Of a stretch of DNA of 15,067 bases, positions 12,609 to 15,067 are shown piece after piece. Each line of letters begins with the position of its first letter. Positions within the stretch are counted from its first letter, which is position 1. The DNA is from DAOTTW01 sp034437615. Its GTDB lineage: Bacteria; Chloroflexota; Anaerolineae; Aggregatilineales; Phototrophicaceae. The stretch covers positions 1-15,067 of the forward strand of contig DAOTTW010000010.1 in the NCBI GenBank assembly GCA_034437615.1, written 5' to 3'. The notes under the pieces are model-generated. The model searched no databases. It was not told where the DNA came from and saw only the letters and a list, made by a program, of their open reading frames with translations. The position numbers and the translations under genes are program-made.

Positions 12609-13331
12609 GTGATAGACCTACAAGCACAGGCGCAGGCGCTCTTTGGCCTGACCCTAACGCCGCAGCAGGTCAGGCAATTCGATCTGCTGCTGGCCGAATT
12701 GCTGGAGTGGAACACGCGCATGAACCTCACGGCCATCACAGAGCCGCAGGCCATGCAGGTGCGGCATTTTCTGGATTCGCTGTCCGTCTTGCCAGCCCTG
12801 ACGGACCTGCCCGCAAAGCCCTATCTGATTGACGTGGGCACGGGGGCAGGTTTTCCGGGTCTGCCGCTGGCTATGCTGCTGCCCCATGCGCGTGTGACCC
12901 TGCTGGATTCCACGAAGAAGAAGCTGACGTTTGTGCAGCACGCCATTGATGCGCTCGGCCTGCAAAATGCCCACATCGTACATCAACGCGCCGAAGACGC
13001 CGGACGCGACGACGGCCAACGCGCTAAATATGATGTGGCCATCGCACGGGCTGTAGCGCGTTTGCCTTCTCTGCTGGAGTATCTGCTGCCGCTGACAAAA
13101 ACAGGCGGGCTGTGCATCGCCATGAAGGGCAGCAGCGCCCAACAAGAAGCCGACGACGCCAGCGCAGCGCTTAAGCTGCTCGGTGGCGCAATCGAAGCGC
13201 TGACCCCCGTACACCTGCCCGATGTGGCCGACGTGCATTACTTGGTGCAGGTGCGCAAAACGCACAAAACACCCAGGACCTACCCGCGCAGGGCTGGTTT
13301 ACCCACAAAAGAGCCACTTAGCAGCAAATAA
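12609..13331 (+). CDS. rsmG: 16S rRNA (guanine-N7)-methyltransferase RsmG (GidB)
   Basis: The enzyme methylates G527 (E. coli numbering) of 16S rRNA with S-adenosylmethionine. The 240-residue length is like the B. subtilis enzyme. The N-terminal helical part ends in WNTRMNLTAI (34-43). SAM-binding motif I is LIDVGTGAGFPGLP (73-86). DSTKKKLTFVQ lies at 100-110, RAED at 127-130, the substrate-side ARAVA at 146-150, and the family's tail TPRTYPRRAGLPTKEPL at 221-237. GTG 12609 is preferred because homology-like sequence starts there. A GTG at 12522 would overlap the preceding gene by 82 bases and add a low-quality basic stretch. No ribosome-binding site precedes GTG 12609, only five bases after the upstream stop, so translation is probably coupled to the secreted-protein gene. 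Confidence 0.93.
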   Translation: MIDLQAQAQALFGLTLTPQQVRQFDLLLAELLEWNTRMNLTAITEPQAMQVRHFLDSLSVLPALTDLPAKPYLIDVGTGAGFPGLPLAMLLPHARVTLLDSTKKKLTFVQHAIDALGLQNAHIVHQRAEDAGRDDGQRAKYDVAIARAVARLPSLLEYLLPLTKTGGLCIAMKGSSAQQEADDASAALKLLGGAIEALTPVHLPDVADVHYLVQVRKTHKTPRTYPRRAGLPTKEPLSSK

Positions 13332-13342
13332 CAGGGCTTTTT
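13307..13342 (+). terminator. Weak intrinsic-terminator-like hairpin at the rsmG end
   Basis: AAAA(g)AGCC at 13307-13315 pairs with GGCTTTTT at 13335-13342 as eight base pairs with one bulged G. The loop is 19 bases and contains the rsmG stop. The run of five T at the end resembles an A-tract/stem/T-tract terminator, but the GC core is only three pairs. Confidence 0.3.
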
Positions 13343-13398
13343 AACGACAATTAGAGGATTTTAACTGCTGCTGCCGCGATTTGTCTGTATTATTCAGA

Positions 13399-13411
13399 GA
13401 CGATTGTCGTC
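13399..13411 (+). promoter_or_regulatory. Perfect inverted repeat in the receiver gene leader
   Basis: GACGA-TTG-TCGTC is a perfect five-base-pair palindrome 18 bases before the receiver ATG and four bases before the ribosome-binding site. It may be an operator or a small leader hairpin that affects translation. A TATTAT at 13389-13394 just upstream is a possible -10 box without a good -35. Confidence 0.3.
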
Positions 13412-13429
13412 ATTGGGGGGATTTTTTAG

Positions 13430-13822
13430 ATGCCCGAAGCAGAACGTTCTTATCATGCGCTACTGGTCGAAGATATGCAGGAAATGGCCGATTTGGTCAT
13501 TATAGTGCTGAAGCGTATCGGTGTCAGCGTACATCATGCGAATAACGGCCAGGCAGCCATTGAATACATTGACCAACATCAGCCGGACATCATGCTGCTG
13601 GATTTAAACCTGCCGGGTGTGAATGGCTGGGATGTGCTCAAGCATTTATATGCGCGTTACGGCGAAGGCACGGTGCCGGTGATCGTCACAAGTGCCTACA
13701 GCGACGGGGCGAATCGGCTGATTGGCAAGCTGCAAGAAGTGCGCCGTTATCTGATCAAGCCCTTTTCACCGCAAGAACTCATGCGCACCGTCTCCGAAGT
13801 ATTGGGGATGGACGAAGAATAG
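13430..13822 (+). CDS. Stand-alone response-regulator receiver (CheY-like)
   Basis: A 130-residue single-domain receiver with every key residue present: acidic pair Glu14/Asp15 (LLVEDM), phospho-acceptor Asp58 (IMLLDLNLPG), Thr87 (IVTSA) and Lys110 before Pro111 (LIKPF). It has no output domain, so it must act by binding a partner, for example a kinase, a diguanylate-cyclase system or a motor/chemosensory protein. A GGGGGGA ribosome-binding site lies eight bases before ATG 13430. No histidine kinase gene is present in the window, so its partner is encoded elsewhere. It lies 98 bases after rsmG and converges with the SGNH hydrolase gene. Confidence 0.93.
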   Translation: MPEAERSYHALLVEDMQEMADLVIIVLKRIGVSVHHANNGQAAIEYIDQHQPDIMLLDLNLPGVNGWDVLKHLYARYGEGTVPVIVTSAYSDGANRLIGKLQEVRRYLIKPFSPQELMRTVSEVLGMDEE

Positions 13823-13844
13823 CACCACAGAAATTATCTTGTAG

Positions 13845-13864
13845 GGACGCGCAACTGCGCGTCC
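13845..13864. repeat. Perfect GC-rich hairpin, possible dispersed palindromic repeat or terminator
   Basis: GGACGCGC (13845-13852) and GCGCGTCC (13857-13864) are perfectly complementary around an AACT loop, preceded by TTGTAG. It sits 22 bases after the receiver stop and 46 bases from the stop of the convergent SGNH gene. It lacks a T-run, and the GTAGGGACGC-type edge resembles short palindromic intergenic repeats that occur in many copies in some bacterial genomes. It may also act as a bidirectional terminator. Confidence 0.55.
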
Positions 13865-13910
13865 GGCTCAGCCAATCCACATCACCGCGTTTGCCGTCAC
13901 GTCGTTGTTA

Positions 13911-15067
13911 TCAGCGTAGCCGCGCCTGCAACTCCGGCAAGATAGCCTCTGCAACGCTCTGATTGCCGTACTCTGTGATGTGCACCAGATCATGAAAGAT
14001 CGCACGCTCATCGCCCGCAAATAAGCGTGCCAGATACAGCACACTATTAGTATCGCCTGCAATGCGTTGACGAACAAGGGCATCAACCGCAGCGTAAAGC
14101 GTGCCTAAACCTGGCCGTTCACGCTCCATACGTGCATAGATGCCTTGTTCGCTCTCCGTTAGCGTGCTTTTGTGGATGATGGCAGGTTGCCACACGAAAA
14201 GCACTTCTACGCCATATGCATCGGCTAGCACGCGCATCATCTCTACATTTGCCCACCAACGCGCCACGATGCCCTCTGGCGTGGCAGCGCCGGCTGCCGC
14301 CAGCGTATAATCATAATCCGGCGCAGGCGGCAACGAAAACAGCGCTTGCCCAGCACGCAGCAAACGCCCTGCTTCGCTATCACGGGCACGCATCGCTTCT
14401 TGCAGCGTCAGGCCACTCGCCCCTTGTGCGTAAGCCGCCAGAATGTCGTTGAAGCCCTGATAAAACACGGCTACATCCGGCACATTGCCCCGCAAAAGCT
14501 GCATCTGAAACAGCAACATATCCTGCGTGCTGACGTAGCCCGTCTGCCCGTAATTCACGACGTTTTGCGGCGTTCCGGCTTCATGCAGCAGTCGCGCTAC
14601 ATGGCCCGGTATCGTGTAGGCATCGCGTGCGCCCTCACCCCACATCGTACTGCCCCCGAAAAAGTACACATCGGCGGCTGATGCTGCACCGTCGGCGTAG
14701 TTGGGGGTATGGCGCAGGCCGTTCGCATCCACTGTGATGTAGTCACCGTCGAAGGCATCCAGCAGCCAGTAGCTATACGGCGACCAGCGCACCCGCGTCT
14801 GTGCGTCCTCTTGCCAGTAGGCCGATGCGGATAGTGTGCTGTCGCCATCATCCAGAAATTGCAAATCACGGTAATCCAGCGACCCGCGCAAGCGATCCTC
14901 AATGCCTGTCGCGCCGACCAGCAGCGCATTCAGCGCGTAGACCGCCCCGAAGCCGACCAGCAGCGTAAGCAGCAAGCCGGTCAGCATCCAGGCCATGCGC
15001 GTCTGCACCAGCCAGCGCTCTAGCGCCGCATAATGGACGATCAGCGCGACGATCAGCAAAAGCACGG
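13911..15067 (-). CDS. Membrane-anchored SGNH/GDSL-type hydrolase (5' end cut by the window)
   Basis: The frame runs off the right edge, so the N-terminus is missing; 384 residues are visible from GTG 15065. Two hydrophobic segments (~1-12, incomplete, and ~26-48) place the rest outside the membrane. The SGNH blocks are all visible (visible numbering): block I FFGGSTMWGEG with Ser139, block II NYGQTGY with Gly173, block III QGFND with Asn206, and block V FHDLVHIT with Asp359 and His362. The spacing fits an esterase or acyl-removing enzyme of the SGNH fold. Membrane-linked SGNH proteins often modify cell-surface polysaccharide or lipid acyl groups, which is the most likely role, but the substrate is unknown. 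It is on the minus strand and converges with the receiver gene. Confidence 0.88.
   Translation of the reverse strand, partial: VLLLIVALIVHYAALERWLVQTRMAWMLTGLLLTLLVGFGAVYALNALLVGATGIEDRLRGSLDYRDLQFLDDGDSTLSASAYWQEDAQTRVRWSPYSYWLLDAFDGDYITVDANGLRHTPNYADGAASAADVYFFGGSTMWGEGARDAYTIPGHVARLLHEAGTPQNVVNYGQTGYVSTQDMLLFQMQLLRGNVPDVAVFYQGFNDILAAYAQGASGLTLQEAMRARDSEAGRLLRAGQALFSLPPAPDYDYTLAAAGAATPEGIVARWWANVEMMRVLADAYGVEVLFVWQPAIIHKSTLTESEQGIYARMERERPGLGTLYAAVDALVRQRIAGDTNSVLYLARLFAGDERAIFHDLVHITEYGNQSVAEAILPELQARLR

Noticed and set aside
12654..13265. A 203-codon open frame on the minus strand
   Set aside because: It is antisense to rsmG, whose SAM-binding and C-terminal motifs are all intact.

Overview
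The window reads as ordinary chromosomal DNA of a bacterium, most likely a member of the Chloroflexota (Anaerolineae-like). This is inferred from style, not from any database match. The hints are a membrane Ser/Thr kinase with a Thr/Pro-rich outer linker and a WD40 sensor, a CNB/bacterial-PH membrane fusion, moderately high GC, and the use of TTG and GTG starts. No tRNA, rRNA, CRISPR array, insertion sequence, phage gene or plasmid gene was seen. Coding density is high: the longest gene-free stretch is about 250 bases (11231-11484).

Layout. Positions 1-1994 (+) hold the disordered C-terminal tail of a truncated gene, followed by a HerA-type DNA-translocating ATPase. HerA converges, with only four bases between stops, on a minus-strand run at 1999-7803. 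In transcription order this run is a CNB-domain/double bacterial-PH membrane protein (7803-5635), a small STAS-like protein (5505-5134), a Ser/Thr kinase with an outer seven-unit WD40 propeller (5035-2693) and peptide deformylase (2574-1999). The gaps of about 100-130 bases hold recognisable -10 boxes in front of the kinase and def, so this is a same-strand neighbourhood, not one tight operon.

From 7971 to 10052 (+) lies an S9 serine peptidase, divergent from the CNB/PH gene. It converges on a minus-strand pair at 10147-11230: a MarR-type regulator downstream of a peroxiredoxin-fold protein that has lost the catalytic cysteine. A divergent, AT-rich promoter region at 11231-11484 separates this pair from a secreted two-domain protein of unknown function (11485-12603). 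That gene is followed 5 bases later by rsmG (12609-13331), then by a stand-alone CheY-like receiver (13430-13822). The window ends in a minus-strand membrane-anchored SGNH hydrolase cut by the right edge. A perfect 8-bp hairpin at 13845-13864 separates the last two.

How the genes fit together. HerA, Def and RsmG are housekeeping functions (DNA end processing, N-terminal protein maturation, rRNA methylation). The kinase, STAS-like protein, CNB/PH protein, receiver and MarR regulator give the window a signalling flavour, but no two of them form a proven pathway. The least conventional items are the Cys-less redoxin paired with MarR, the CNB/PH fusion with a degraded nucleotide-binding cassette, the kinase with a predicted outside WD40 propeller, and the unknown secreted protein coupled to rsmG. 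I did not find a clear, complete, previously undescribed system.
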